Shown here: in pieces, positions 18,454 through 29,181 of the stretch | Layout: every line of letters begins with the position of its first letter | Position numbering within the stretch: the stretch's first letter is position 1 | Assembly (NCBI RefSeq): GCF_001718795.1 | Contig: NZ_CP013435.1 | Coordinates: 2,976,001-3,040,000, forward strand | Origin: Burkholderia latens | GTDB lineage: Bacteria > Pseudomonadota > Gammaproteobacteria > Burkholderiales > Burkholderiaceae | Length of the DNA: 64,000 nt | Reading direction: 5' to 3' | Program-made: the position numbers and the translations under genes | Notes under the pieces: generated by a model | What the model was told of the DNA's origin: nothing | Database searches by the model: none | Seen by the model: only the letters and a program-made list of their open reading frames with translations

Positions 18454-19656
18454 TCACAGCCCGAGCATCATCTTCGCGATGATGTTCTTCTGGATCTCGT
18501 TCGAGCCGCCGAAAATCGACAGCTTGCGGTTGTTGAAGTACTGCTGCGCGGCGCTCGCCGCTTCGACCGGGCCGACCGGTTCGCTGTCCTGCGCGTCGTT
18601 GGCATCGAGTGCGTCCTCGATGAACGGCAGCGCATACGGCCCCATCGCGCGGCGCATCAACGCGGTGATTTCCTGGCGGATCTGCGTGCCGCGGATCTTC
18701 AGCATCGAGCTTTCCGCGCCCGGCGCGCCGCCGCCCGCGACCGCGGCCAGCACGCGCAGGTTGGTCGTGCGCATGTTCTCGAGTTCGATCTCGACGCGCG
18801 CGACGCGGGCCGCGAAGAACGGATCATCCAAAAGCGGCCGGCCGTTCTTCGTGACCTTCGCCGCGACCGCGCGCAGCCGCTCGAGCGCGGCCGTCGAGAA
18901 GCCGATGCCCGCGATGTTCGTGCGCTCGTACGTGAGCAGGTATTTCGCGTAAGTCCAGCCGCGGTTTTCTTCGCCGACCAGGTTTGCCGCGGGCACGCGC
19001 ACGTCGGTGAAAAACACCTCGTTCACTTCGTGCTCGCCGTCGAGCGTGATGATCGGGCGCACTTCGACGCCCGGCGTGTTCATGTCGACCAGCAGGAAAC
19101 TGATGCCCTCCTGCTTGCGCACGTCGGTCGCGGTGCGCACGAGGCAGAAGATCATGTTCGCGTAGTGACCGAGCGTCGTCCACGTCTTCTGGCCGTTCAC
19201 GATGTAGTGATCGCCATCGCGTACCGCGGTCGTCTTCACCGACGCGAGATCGGAGCCGGCGCCCGGCTCCGAATAACCCTGGCACCACCAGTCGGTGCCG
19301 TCGAGAATGCGCGGCAGCCAGTAGCGCTTCTGCGCTTCGCTGCCGTACTTGATCAGCACGGGGCCGAGCATGTTTACGCCAAACGGCACGATGCGCGGCG
19401 CGCCGGCGAGCGCGCATTCGTTGTCGAACAGGAACTTCTGCGCGACGCTCCAGCCGGGGCCGCCGTACTCGCGCGGCCAGTGGCTCGCGAGCCAGCCTCG
19501 CGCGTTCAGGATCGCGTGCCATTCGCGCATGTCGTCGCGCGTCAGGCGCAGGCCGCCCTTCACCTTGCGCGCGATGCGTTCCGGCAGTTCGGCGGCGAGA
19601 AAGCGCTGCACGTCGTTGCGGAACGCTTCCTCTTCGGGAGTGAAATTGAGGTCCAT
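18454..19656 (-). CDS. Acyl-CoA dehydrogenase, large-subunit type (PimC-like)
   Basis: A 400-residue acyl-CoA dehydrogenase beginning MDLNFTPEEEAFRNDVQRF. Flavin and substrate motifs are WWCQGYSEPGAGSDLAS, TWTTLGHYANMIFCLVRT and the C-terminal IFGGSNEIQKNIIAKMML. The glutamate in LLTYERTNIAGIG is where isovaleryl-type dehydrogenases place the catalytic base. It overlaps nothing and is separated from the fused hydratase/dehydrogenase by 29 bases. In-frame codons far upstream belong to the shadow of the neighbouring gene. Probably pairs with the smaller dehydrogenase downstream. Confidence 0.9.
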   Translation of the reverse strand: MDLNFTPEEEAFRNDVQRFLAAELPERIARKVKGGLRLTRDDMREWHAILNARGWLASHWPREYGGPGWSVAQKFLFDNECALAGAPRIVPFGVNMLGPVLIKYGSEAQKRYWLPRILDGTDWWCQGYSEPGAGSDLASVKTTAVRDGDHYIVNGQKTWTTLGHYANMIFCLVRTATDVRKQEGISFLLVDMNTPGVEVRPIITLDGEHEVNEVFFTDVRVPAANLVGEENRGWTYAKYLLTYERTNIAGIGFSTAALERLRAVAAKVTKNGRPLLDDPFFAARVARVEIELENMRTTNLRVLAAVAGGGAPGAESSMLKIRGTQIRQEITALMRRAMGPYALPFIEDALDANDAQDSEPVGPVEAASAAQQYFNNRKLSIFGGSNEIQKNIIAKMMLGL

Positions 19657-19685
19657 CGTGGGTCCGTTGCGTATGCGATTGACGT

Positions 19686-21821
19686 TCAGCCGATGTGGTT
19701 CAGGCTCGCGAAGTTCGCGCCGCGCTCGACCAGCTCGACGAGCAGCGGCGACGGCTTCCAGAACAGCGGATCTTCGTGCGCGAACGCGCGGATGTCGGCG
19801 AGCACGTTGTCGAGGCCGACCGTGTCCGCGTAATGCATCGGCCCGCCGCGATAGCGCGGGAAGCCGTAGCCGTACAGGAACACCGCGTCGACGTCGAGCG
19901 GGCGCAGCGCGATCTTCTCGTGCACGACGTTCGCACCTTCGTTGATCATCGCGGCGACGTAGCGGCGCAGGATCTCGTCGTCGGTGAACGTGCGCGGCGT
20001 GACGCCCTTCTTCGCCCGTTCTTCCGCGACGATTGCTTCGACTTCCGGGTCCGGCGTGCCGACGCGCGCGCCCTCCGGATACAGGTAGTAGCCGCGCCCC
20101 GTCTTCTGGCCGAACCAGCCGCGCTCGCACAGGCGGTCCGAAATCTCCACATAGCGTGCGTTCGGATCGCGCGTCGCCGCGCGCCGCTTGCGGGTCGCCC
20201 AGCCGATGTCGCCGCCCGCGAGATCGACGACCTGAAACGGTCCCATCGGAAATCCGAACTCGCGCACCGCGCGATCGATCTGGTACGGCGATGCGCCATC
20301 TTCCATCAGGTAATCGGCCGCGGTGCGGTAGACGGCCAGGATCCGGTTGCCGATGAAGCCGTCGCACACGCCGGCCCGCACCGGCGTCTTCTTCATCTGC
20401 TTCGCGAGCGCGAACGCGGTCGCGACGACGTCGGCACTGACGCGCGCCGGCACGACGATCTCCAGCAGCTTCATCACGTTCGCCGGCGAGAAGAAATGTA
20501 GGCCGATCACGTCGGCCGGCCGGTCGATGCTGGCGGCCAGCTCGTTGATGTCGAGATACGACGTGTTGGTCGCGAGCACCGCGCCCGGCTTGCATACGCG
20601 CGCAAGTTCGCCGAATACGGCCTTCTTCACGGCCATGTCCTCGAACACGGCCTCGATCACGACGTCGGCCTGCGCGAGCGCGTCGTACGACGTGCTGCCC
20701 TTGAAGCGCGCGAGCCGCGCCGCGTGCGCGGCCGGCGTCATCCGGCCCTTGGCGACGAGCGCGTCGTACACCTTCTCGACATGCGCACGGCCGCGCGCGA
20801 GCGACGCGTCGTCGCGTTCGATCATCGTCACCGGCAAGCCGGCGTCGAGCGCGGCGACCGCAATACCCGCGCCCATCGTGCCGCCGCCAACCACGCCGAT
20901 CCGCTCGACCGGGCGCGCGCTCGCGCGGCGCGCCTCGGGCGCCTTCGCGGCCTCGCGTTCCGCGAAGAACGCATGCACCAGGCCCGCGCGCTGGGGACTG
21001 TCGACGCATTGCAGGAACAGGCTGCGTTCGAGCTTCATTCCCGCGTCGAACGGCAGCGTGAGCGCGGCCTCGACCGCGTCGACGATCTTCGCGGGCGAGA
21101 ACAGCCCGCGCGATTTCTTCGGCAACTCGGCGCACGCCGCATCGATCGCGGCTTGCGCGGCCGCTCGATCGGCGAGGCCCTGCGCATCGCGCGTGCGCCG
21201 CGGCGGCGCGCCGAGCGACATGAGTTCCTGCGCGTACGCGAGCCCTTCGGCGAGCGTGTCGTCGCTGTGCGCGACGCGATCGACGAGGCCAAGCGCGAGC
21301 GCTTCGTCGGCGCTCGCGTGGCGGCCGGTCAGCATCAGGTCGAGCGCGGCCTTTGCGCCGATCAGGCGCGGCGCGCGCTGCGTGCCGCCCGCGCCCGGCA
21401 GCAGGCCGAGCGTCACTTCGGGGAGCCCGAGCTTCGCGCCGGGCACCGCGATCCGGTAATGCGCGGCGAGCGCGACCTCCAGGCCGCCGCCGAGCGTCGC
21501 GCCGTGCAGAGCGACCACGACCGGCTTCGCGCTCGACTCGATCCGCTCGCACACGTCGGGCAGGGACGGCGGCACCGGCGGCTTGCCGAATTCGCGGATG
21601 TCGGCGCCCGCGATGAAGTTGCGGCCGGCGCCGACGATCAGCACCGCGCGGATGGTGGCATCGGCCTGCGCGGCGTCGAGTGCGTCGGCGAGGCCGCGCC
21701 GCACGTCGGCAGACAGCGCGTTGACGGGCGGATGGTCGACCGTGACGACGAGCACCTTGTCGCGCCGTTCGCGCGTGACGGTGCCGCTCGCCGGTGTCTC
21801 GGGGGAAGCGGATGAATTCAT
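19686..21821 (-). CDS. Fused enoyl-CoA hydratase/3-hydroxyacyl-CoA dehydrogenase (FadJ/PimF-like)
   Basis: Bifunctional beta-oxidation enzyme of 711 residues. Residues ~15-200 form a crotonase domain with oxyanion-hole segment GAGRNFIAGADIREF and both catalytic glutamates (GGGLEVAL, KLGLPEVTLGLLPGAGG). Residues ~305-600 form an NAD-binding dehydrogenase with GVVGGGTMGAGIA and the catalytic-histidine region DVIGLHFFSPANVMKLLEIV. A second small dehydrogenase domain ends the protein. It is the first gene of the acyl-CoA operon and divergent from a LysR regulator. No separate thiolase is nearby. Confidence 0.93.
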   Translation of the reverse strand: MNSSASPETPASGTVTRERRDKVLVVTVDHPPVNALSADVRRGLADALDAAQADATIRAVLIVGAGRNFIAGADIREFGKPPVPPSLPDVCERIESSAKPVVVALHGATLGGGLEVALAAHYRIAVPGAKLGLPEVTLGLLPGAGGTQRAPRLIGAKAALDLMLTGRHASADEALALGLVDRVAHSDDTLAEGLAYAQELMSLGAPPRRTRDAQGLADRAAAQAAIDAACAELPKKSRGLFSPAKIVDAVEAALTLPFDAGMKLERSLFLQCVDSPQRAGLVHAFFAEREAAKAPEARRASARPVERIGVVGGGTMGAGIAVAALDAGLPVTMIERDDASLARGRAHVEKVYDALVAKGRMTPAAHAARLARFKGSTSYDALAQADVVIEAVFEDMAVKKAVFGELARVCKPGAVLATNTSYLDINELAASIDRPADVIGLHFFSPANVMKLLEIVVPARVSADVVATAFALAKQMKKTPVRAGVCDGFIGNRILAVYRTAADYLMEDGASPYQIDRAVREFGFPMGPFQVVDLAGGDIGWATRKRRAATRDPNARYVEISDRLCERGWFGQKTGRGYYLYPEGARVGTPDPEVEAIVAEERAKKGVTPRTFTDDEILRRYVAAMINEGANVVHEKIALRPLDVDAVFLYGYGFPRYRGGPMHYADTVGLDNVLADIRAFAHEDPLFWKPSPLLVELVERGANFASLNHIG

Positions 21822-21997
21822 CGTGTCTCCAGGTGCGGTGCGCCGTGCGCGGAGGACCGCGCCCGCGTCGGCGGTCGATGCCGGCTCGCGAGCGTGGTTC
21901 CGCGTGGGCGGGAAACGGATCCGGCGCGGTGGCCAGCCATCGGTGGGATTCTCGATTGATCGAGATTCATTGACAATTCCCGCCCGCCTTTACAAGC

Positions 21998-22016
21998 TGT
22001 CAAGTCCGACTTGACA
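21998..22016. promoter_or_regulatory. Palindromic operator candidate between the beta-oxidation operon and its LysR gene
   Basis: TGTCAAGT-CCG-ACTTGACA is a perfect 8-bp inverted repeat centred at 22007, about 60 bases before the LysR start codon and 180 before the divergent operon. The symmetry suits a LysR-type site, although the strict T-N11-A spacing is not met. Confidence 0.6.
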
Positions 22017-22074
22017 TTGAATGCTTTCGAACCGTTTCGGCAGGTTAAACGGGACGGATCAGGAGACACCGCGG

Positions 22075-23037
22075 ATGGACCTGAACGCGCTGACGCTGCT
22101 CGTCGAGATCCTCGACGCCGGCAACCTGAGCAAGGCCGCGCAGCGGCTGAAGATGAGCCGCGCGAACGTCAGTTATCGGCTGAACCAGCTCGAACGCTCG
22201 ATCGGCCAGCAGCTCGTGCGCCGGACGACGCGCCGCATCGAGCCGACCGAGATCGGGCTGAAGCTGTACGAGCACGGCCGGCGCATTCGCAACGAGCTGC
22301 TTGCAGCGCAGGAATCGGTGACGACGCTCGGCCAGGACCTGCAGGGCCGCGTCCGGCTGTCGGTGCCGAGCGGCTACGGGCAGATGGTGATGTCCGAGTG
22401 GCTGCTCGCGTTCAAGCGGCTGCATCCGGGCATCGTGCTCGATGTCGTGTTCGAGAATCGCGTGGAGGATCTGATGCGCGACGAAGTCGACATCGCGATC
22501 CGCGTGATGTCCGAGCCGCCGCAGAATCTCGTCGCGCGCGACATGGGCGCCGTGCGCTACGTCGCGTGCGCGTCGCGCGCGTTCGCGGCCGAGCACGGGA
22601 TGCCGGCGAGCCTCGGCGCGTTGGCCGCCGCGCCGGTCGTCACCGCGACGGTGCTGGGCCGGCAGCTGCGGATCGCCGCGTATCTCGGCGACGAGCGCCA
22701 CGAGGTGCTGCTCGAGCCCACGCTGATTTCGGAGAACTTCCTGTTCCTGCGCGAGGCCATCCTCGCGGGAATCGGCGTCGGCATCGTGCCCGACTACGTG
22801 ATGCAGGACGACATCCGCAGCGGCGCCGTCGTCACGTCGCTCGACGCTTATCGGCTCAGCATCTTCGGCACGCACATGTACATGCTGTACATGCCGAACC
22901 GGCACCACACGCGCGCGACCCAGACCTTCATAGAGTTCATCCTCGAACAGGCCGGAAAGACCGGCCGCGGCGGGCCGGGCGGGATGCGTCAGGGTTTCCT
23001 GTCTGATGACAACCCGGCGGCCGCGCGGCGACAATAG
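22075..23037 (+). CDS. LysR-family transcriptional regulator
   Basis: A 320-residue regulator. The winged helix-turn-helix is at residues 1-60 (ILDAGNLSKAAQRLKMSRAN), followed by a linker helix and a periplasmic-binding-like effector domain (GRVRLSVPSGYGQMVMSEWL onward). ATG 22075 is favoured by AGGAGA; an in-frame start 18 codons earlier would overlap the palindromic operator leader. It is divergent from the fused hydratase/dehydrogenase operon, which it most likely controls while repressing itself. The effector is unknown, probably an acyl-CoA or acid from that pathway. Confidence 0.9.
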   Translation: MDLNALTLLVEILDAGNLSKAAQRLKMSRANVSYRLNQLERSIGQQLVRRTTRRIEPTEIGLKLYEHGRRIRNELLAAQESVTTLGQDLQGRVRLSVPSGYGQMVMSEWLLAFKRLHPGIVLDVVFENRVEDLMRDEVDIAIRVMSEPPQNLVARDMGAVRYVACASRAFAAEHGMPASLGALAAAPVVTATVLGRQLRIAAYLGDERHEVLLEPTLISENFLFLREAILAGIGVGIVPDYVMQDDIRSGAVVTSLDAYRLSIFGTHMYMLYMPNRHHTRATQTFIEFILEQAGKTGRGGPGGMRQGFLSDDNPAAARRQ

Positions 23038-23095
23038 CGCGCCGCGTGCGCACGGCGCCGCCGCCTCCTTCGAATTCACCGTTGCCGAGGGTTCA

Positions 23096-24979
23096 ATGTT
23101 CGACCGGATTCGTCCGCCTTCGCGTCCCCGGACGCTCGCCGCCACGCTCGCGCTCGCCGCGCTGGTCACGTTCGGGGCCGGCTGCACGTCGCCGTCCGCA
23201 CCATCGAACGCCGTCATACCGGTCGCCGCCGCATCGGACGCCGCAGTGCCGCTGCCGGGCGCGCACGCGCCCGAGCGGTCGTCCGGCTGGACCGACAAGC
23301 CCGGCTGGACGTCGCAGCGCTTCATGATCGCGGCCGCGAACCCGCTCGCGACGCAGGCCGGCTACGAAATGCTGAAAGCGGGCGGCACTGCGATCGACGC
23401 GGCAATCGCGACGCAGATGGTGCTCGCGCTCGTCGAGCCGCAGTCGTCGGGCATCGGCGGCGGCGCATTCATGCTCTACTTCGACGGCAAGGCGACGCAG
23501 GCTTACGACGGCCGCGAAACCGCGCCGGCCGCCGCGACCGACCGGCTGTTCTACGGCCCGACCGGCCAGCCGATGAGTTTCTACGAGGGCGTGGTCGGCG
23601 GGCGTTCGGTCGGCACGCCGGGCGTGCTGCGCATGCTCGACGCCGCGCATCGCGCGCACGGCAAGCTGCCGTGGCGGCGGCTGTTCCAGCCGGCGATCCG
23701 GCTCGCCGAGCACGGCTTCACGATCAGCCCGCGTCTGGCGATGCTGATCGCGAACGACAAGTACCTGATGAACGATCCGGCCGCGCGCGCGTACTTCTAC
23801 AACAAGGACGGCACGCCGAAGGCGGCCGGCACGGTGCTGAAGAACCCCGCGCTCGCCACGGTCCTGCGCCAGATCGCCGATCGCGGCGCGAACGCGTTCT
23901 ACACCGGCGCGATCGCGCGCGACATCGTCGCGAAGGTGCGCAAGCACCCGACGAATCCGGGGCTGCTGTCGCTGCAGGATCTTGCGCGCTACAAGGCAAA
24001 GGTGCGCGCGCCGCTATGCACCGACTACCGGCGTTCGGTCGTGTGCGGGATGCCGCCGCCGTCGTCGGGCGGCCTCGCGATCGCGCAGATGCTCGGCATC
24101 CTCGAGGCGATGCCGGACTGGCAGCAGATCGGCGCGCAGAAGCCGGTGCGCAACGACGTCGGCTACGAGCCGACGCCGTTCGCCGCACACCTGTTCAGCG
24201 AGGCCGGACGCCTCGCGTATGCGGACCGCGCGCGCTACGTCGCCGATCCCGATTTCGTGCCGCTGCCCGGCGGCAACTGGGCGAGCCTCACCGACAAGTC
24301 GTATCTCGCGCAGCGCGCACGGCTGATCGGCGACACGAGCATGGGCGTCGCGCAGGCCGGCACGCCGCAGGGCGCGACGCTCGCGTTCGCCGACGACCGC
24401 AGCCCCGAATTGCCTTCGACGTCCGACCTCGCGATCATCGACCGCTACGGCCAGGCGCTGTCGATGACGACCAGCGTCGAGGACGCGTTTGGTTCGCGGC
24501 TGATGGTGCGCGGGTTCATGCTGAACAACCAGCTGACCGACTTCTCATTCGTGTCGAGCGAGAACGGGCGGCCGGTCGCGAATCGCGTTCAGCCCGGCAA
24601 GCGGCCGCGCTCCGCGATGTCGCCGGAGCTCGTGTTCGACCAGAAGACGAAGCAGGTGACGATGATCGTCGGCTCGGCCGGCGGGCCCGCGATCATCAAC
24701 CACGTCGCGAAGACGATGATCGGCGTGCTGGACTGGGGGATGACGATGCAGCAGGCGATCGCGCTGCCGAACTTCGGATCGATGAACGGGCCGACGCAGC
24801 TCGAACGCGGGCGCGTGTCGAATGCGCTCGTCGACGGATTGAAGGGGCGCGGGCACGACGTGAAGGTCGTCGAGATGAACTCGGGCGTGCAGGGGATCCA
24901 GCGGCTGAACGTGCAGGGGCAGACGGTGTGGTTCGGTGGCGCGGATCCGCGGCGGGAAGGAGTGGCGATGGGCGAGTGA
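23096..24979 (+). CDS. ggt: Gamma-glutamyltransferase, lipoprotein-type signal
   Basis: Periplasmic Ntn-hydrolase of 627 residues that cleaves or transfers the gamma-glutamyl group of glutathione. The export signal ends TFGAGC, a plausible lipobox (Cys30). The precursor self-cleaves before the nucleophilic threonine in PSTSDLAIIDRYG, which aligns with T391 of the E. coli enzyme. Substrate-loop signatures are SSGIGGGAFMLYFDG and VGSAGGPAIINHV. The start at 23096 follows the LysR stop closely. With gshA/gshB elsewhere in the window it supports turnover of exported glutathione. Confidence 0.93.
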   Translation: MFDRIRPPSRPRTLAATLALAALVTFGAGCTSPSAPSNAVIPVAAASDAAVPLPGAHAPERSSGWTDKPGWTSQRFMIAAANPLATQAGYEMLKAGGTAIDAAIATQMVLALVEPQSSGIGGGAFMLYFDGKATQAYDGRETAPAAATDRLFYGPTGQPMSFYEGVVGGRSVGTPGVLRMLDAAHRAHGKLPWRRLFQPAIRLAEHGFTISPRLAMLIANDKYLMNDPAARAYFYNKDGTPKAAGTVLKNPALATVLRQIADRGANAFYTGAIARDIVAKVRKHPTNPGLLSLQDLARYKAKVRAPLCTDYRRSVVCGMPPPSSGGLAIAQMLGILEAMPDWQQIGAQKPVRNDVGYEPTPFAAHLFSEAGRLAYADRARYVADPDFVPLPGGNWASLTDKSYLAQRARLIGDTSMGVAQAGTPQGATLAFADDRSPELPSTSDLAIIDRYGQALSMTTSVEDAFGSRLMVRGFMLNNQLTDFSFVSSENGRPVANRVQPGKRPRSAMSPELVFDQKTKQVTMIVGSAGGPAIINHVAKTMIGVLDWGMTMQQAIALPNFGSMNGPTQLERGRVSNALVDGLKGRGHDVKVVEMNSGVQGIQRLNVQGQTVWFGGADPRREGVAMGE

Positions 24980-24985
24980 ACGGCC

Positions 24986-25002
24986 GCGCGAAGCATTCGC
25001 GC
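24986..25002. terminator. Small stem-loop between convergent ggt and tauC
   Basis: GCGCGAA-GCA-TTCGCGC forms a 7-bp stem in the 37 bases between two convergent genes. There is no T-run, so it is at best a weak shared terminator. Confidence 0.35.
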
Positions 25003-25016
25003 GTGCCCGTGCCGCA

Positions 25017-25910
25017 TCACCCGCGCCCCTTCCACGGCACCAGCCGCCGCTCGACCCACCGCATCGCGAGATCGAACAGCCACGCGATCGCGCCGATGAT
25101 CAAAATCCCCATCACCACGATATCGGTACGCAGGAAGCTCGACGCGTTGAGCACCATTTGCCCGAGCCCGGCCGTCGCGGCGACCATCTCGGCCGCGACG
25201 AGCGTCGTCCAGCCGAACCCGATCGCGATCCGCAGCCCGGTGAGGATTTCCGGCAGCGCGGCCGGCAGCACCACGTGCCGCACGATTTGCGCGAAGCTGC
25301 CGCCGAGCGAATACGCGGCGTTGATCTGCTCGACCGTCGCCGCGCGCACGCCGGCGCGTGCGGCCATCGCGATCGGCGCGAAGCATGCGAGGAAGATCAC
25401 GACGAGCTTCGCCGTTTCGTCGATGCCGAACCAGATCACGACGAGCGGCAGGTACGCGAGCGGCGGCAGCGGCCGGTAGAACTCGAGCAGCGGATCGAGC
25501 ACGCCGCGCGCGATGCGGCTCACGCCCATCAGAATGCCGGCCGGCACGCCGATCGCCGTCGCGAACACGAACGCGCCGAACACGCGCGCTGCGCTCCACA
25601 GCAGGTGTTCGGACAACGGCAGCCCGCCCTGGATACGGCCGTGCCATGCGTCGACGAACGCGATCCACACCGCTTCAGGTGCGGGCAGGAACAGCGGCGG
25701 CAGCCACTGCAGATGCGTCGCGACCCACCACAGCACGGCCAGCGCCCCGGCCGTCGCTACGCTGAGCGCGGCCGTCGTCCCCTGCCCCGGCAAGCGGTAG
25801 CGATGCGACGCACGGGCCCGACGGGCTGCGTCGCGTCGTCGTACGGCGTGATCGTCCTGCGCGGACGGCGCGGCCGCGCGCTCGGCCGCCAAAGAATCCT
25901 GCGTGCTCAT
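25017..25910 (-). CDS. tauC: ABC transporter permease, taurine/sulfonate type
   Basis: Inner-membrane permease of about 297 residues with six helices and the EAA loop for ATPase contact (LGGSFAQIVRHVVLPAALPEILTGLR). Begins MSTQDSLAAERAAAP from ATG 25910. A start at 25982 is also possible: that ATG overlaps the tauB stop as TGATG, and would add 24 residues. The N-terminal ~45 residues before the first helix are polar and longer than in E. coli TauC. Together with the ATPase and binding protein upstream it forms a complete importer for taurine or a related alkanesulfonate. Confidence 0.85.
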   Translation of the reverse strand: MSTQDSLAAERAAAPSAQDDHAVRRRDAARRARASHRYRLPGQGTTAALSVATAGALAVLWWVATHLQWLPPLFLPAPEAVWIAFVDAWHGRIQGGLPLSEHLLWSAARVFGAFVFATAIGVPAGILMGVSRIARGVLDPLLEFYRPLPPLAYLPLVVIWFGIDETAKLVVIFLACFAPIAMAARAGVRAATVEQINAAYSLGGSFAQIVRHVVLPAALPEILTGLRIAIGFGWTTLVAAEMVAATAGLGQMVLNASSFLRTDIVVMGILIIGAIAWLFDLAMRWVERRLVPWKGRG

Positions 25911-25981
25911 GTCGCCCTGCTTGTCCAAAGTACTGATCCGCCCGCGTCCTACGGATGCGCCGTGCCGCGCGAACTCATGCA

Positions 25982-27836
<1,855 letters not shown>

Positions 27837-28238
27837 GCGGCTCTCCTTCGGAATGCGGGTGTTGCAAGCGGAGAGCCGACTTTACGAGCTTTGCTTGCGG
27901 CGGGAGCGAACTTATCGTGCGAAGCTATCGATGCCGTTTCGGCTTTGCTTTTCATGCTTTATTGCATGTGATCGTCGATTGAGCGGCGATCAGTGCGTGG
28001 AGACATGCGATCGCAGTTCGCCTTCGACGCGACGACAGAAACAATCGCTGGTGTCTCGGCAACTCTCTCAGACGCGTGTGGATACTGATGCCGTACGTCC
28101 TTTGTATCGCGTCGACCGACCGCGAGTGTCGCCCCATGCAGGGGGCCACCGGGTCTAAGCGGTGACAAGCGAGACAGACCAGAATGTAAATTCTCCGCGG
28201 GGCCATCAAAACAAAAATTTAGACTAGATTTCCGATTC

Positions 28239-28332
28239 TCGCCAAAGCTCCGATTTTTCAGATCGAATGACTTAGATGGCCCACCGATCCATTTCGCATA
28301 TCGCCAGAAAACACGCCATTCTCGCCAGAAAA
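28239..28332. repeat. Direct repeats TCGCCAGAAAA upstream of the cluster
   Basis: Exact 11-mers begin at 28301 and 28322, 21 bases apart, which is two helical turns. A shorter copy TCGCCAAAG begins at 28239, 62 bases earlier (close to three times 21). All lie 130-230 bases before the first gene of the cluster and may be binding sites of a regulator. Confidence 0.5.
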
Positions 28333-28386
28333 AATTTCGTACACGTCCCATATCAATTCGACAAAGTAAACGTTAGCTTTCCATAT

Positions 28387-28407
28387 CAAACGAAGAATCG
28401 TTTGACA
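28387..28407 (+). promoter_or_regulatory. Inverted repeat overlapping a TTGACA -35 box
   Basis: CAAACGA-AGAA-TCGTTTG (28387-28404) is a 7-bp inverted repeat whose right arm runs into TTGACA (28402-28407). No strong -10 is present at 17 bases. An operator that blocks the -35 element is the simplest reading. Confidence 0.45.
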
Positions 28408-28464
28408 CTCGGTTCGATAAAAGTCACTTAAAAAGATGCATGCACCTCAACATCGCGAGGAACC

Positions 28465-29181
28465 ATGAAAAATGCAACTCAGATGTATCAATCCACTTCA
28501 GCGTCCAATCCAAACAGTACGCCTTTCTGCCTCCCAACAGAACTCATCAAATACCGAAACGATGGCGTCATCAAGAAATTTCGGGACAAATGGAGTGTAA
28601 GCGAGCAAGCCGCCAGCGACATCTTCGAGGAAACCAAGAAATTCGTTTTCCTAGCGGATCATGCACAGAGGCACTGCATCACCTTCGAAATCGACGAGTC
28701 CGTTCTCATCATCGATAAGATGTGGCACACCTTTATTCTTTTCACCAAAGAATACTCCGAGTTCTGCGATGCATTTTTTGGGAGGATGCTACATCACACT
28801 CCCTTCTGCAGAGCGCATCTAATCGAAAAAATCAGAGATCTCTCGTCTCACGGAATCACCCTATCCGAATACAAGAGGATTCGGCTTCAGCAGCAAATCG
28901 ATATCATCCACGAGACCTTCGGCATCGAAACCGTAAGAAAATGGTATGTCGAGTTCGGCAATTCCTATTCGCTACAAAAACTCAACGCCCTCCAGCGCCC
29001 GGTTTACCACGAAGATCTCGTTCACATCGGCTCGCCAATGGATCCCGAAGCAGCAAGATCCTTAACGCCGACTGAATTGATCGAAGGAATCATCCAGCGA
29101 CAGAATCCGTCCATGTACTGTGGTGGGCACGGTTGCGGCGTCTATTGCTCATGCAACTCGAACAAGAGTTTGTATTCCTGA
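28465..29181 (+). CDS. GRDP-like (WHTF-motif) protein with Cys/Gly-rich tail; candidate peptide precursor
   Basis: A 238-residue protein, RBS GCGAGGAACC. Residues ~60-115 carry the pattern DKMWHTFILFTKEYSEFC followed by FFGRMLHHTP, seen in bacterial glycine-rich-domain-like (GRDP/DUF1399-type) proteins. The last ~22 residues change character: four cysteines (219, 224, 228, 230), four glycines and three tyrosines, around MYCGGHGCGVYCSC. First gene of a five-gene AT-rich operon with an ABC exporter and two oxygenases. Either the tail is a modified peptide core carried by a long leader, or it is a metal-binding tail; the sequence alone does not decide. No membrane segment. Confidence 0.8.
   Translation: MKNATQMYQSTSASNPNSTPFCLPTELIKYRNDGVIKKFRDKWSVSEQAASDIFEETKKFVFLADHAQRHCITFEIDESVLIIDKMWHTFILFTKEYSEFCDAFFGRMLHHTPFCRAHLIEKIRDLSSHGITLSEYKRIRLQQQIDIIHETFGIETVRKWYVEFGNSYSLQKLNALQRPVYHEDLVHIGSPMDPEAARSLTPTELIEGIIQRQNPSMYCGGHGCGVYCSCNSNKSLYS

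Larger units (their letters stand above)
27837..28464. other. 628-bp non-coding region separating tauA from the AT-rich cluster
   Basis: The first half has host-like composition and should hold the tauA promoter. From about 28200 the DNA becomes markedly AT-rich and marks the left edge of the foreign-looking block. It contains three TCGCCA-type repeats, an inverted repeat overlapping a TTGACA box, and a ribosome site at 28455. I see no convincing gene; a reverse frame over 27959-28351 has no family resemblance. Confidence 0.55.

Noticed and set aside
18454..21552. 1032-residue reading of the acyl-CoA dehydrogenase frame
   Set aside because: Its first two thirds are the Arg-rich shadow of the fused hydratase/dehydrogenase gene; the true start is at 19656.
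27959..28351. Reverse-strand open frame of about 130 residues in the tauA-cluster gap
   Set aside because: No ribosome site, composition changes halfway, no family-like motif, and it runs over the repeats that look regulatory.
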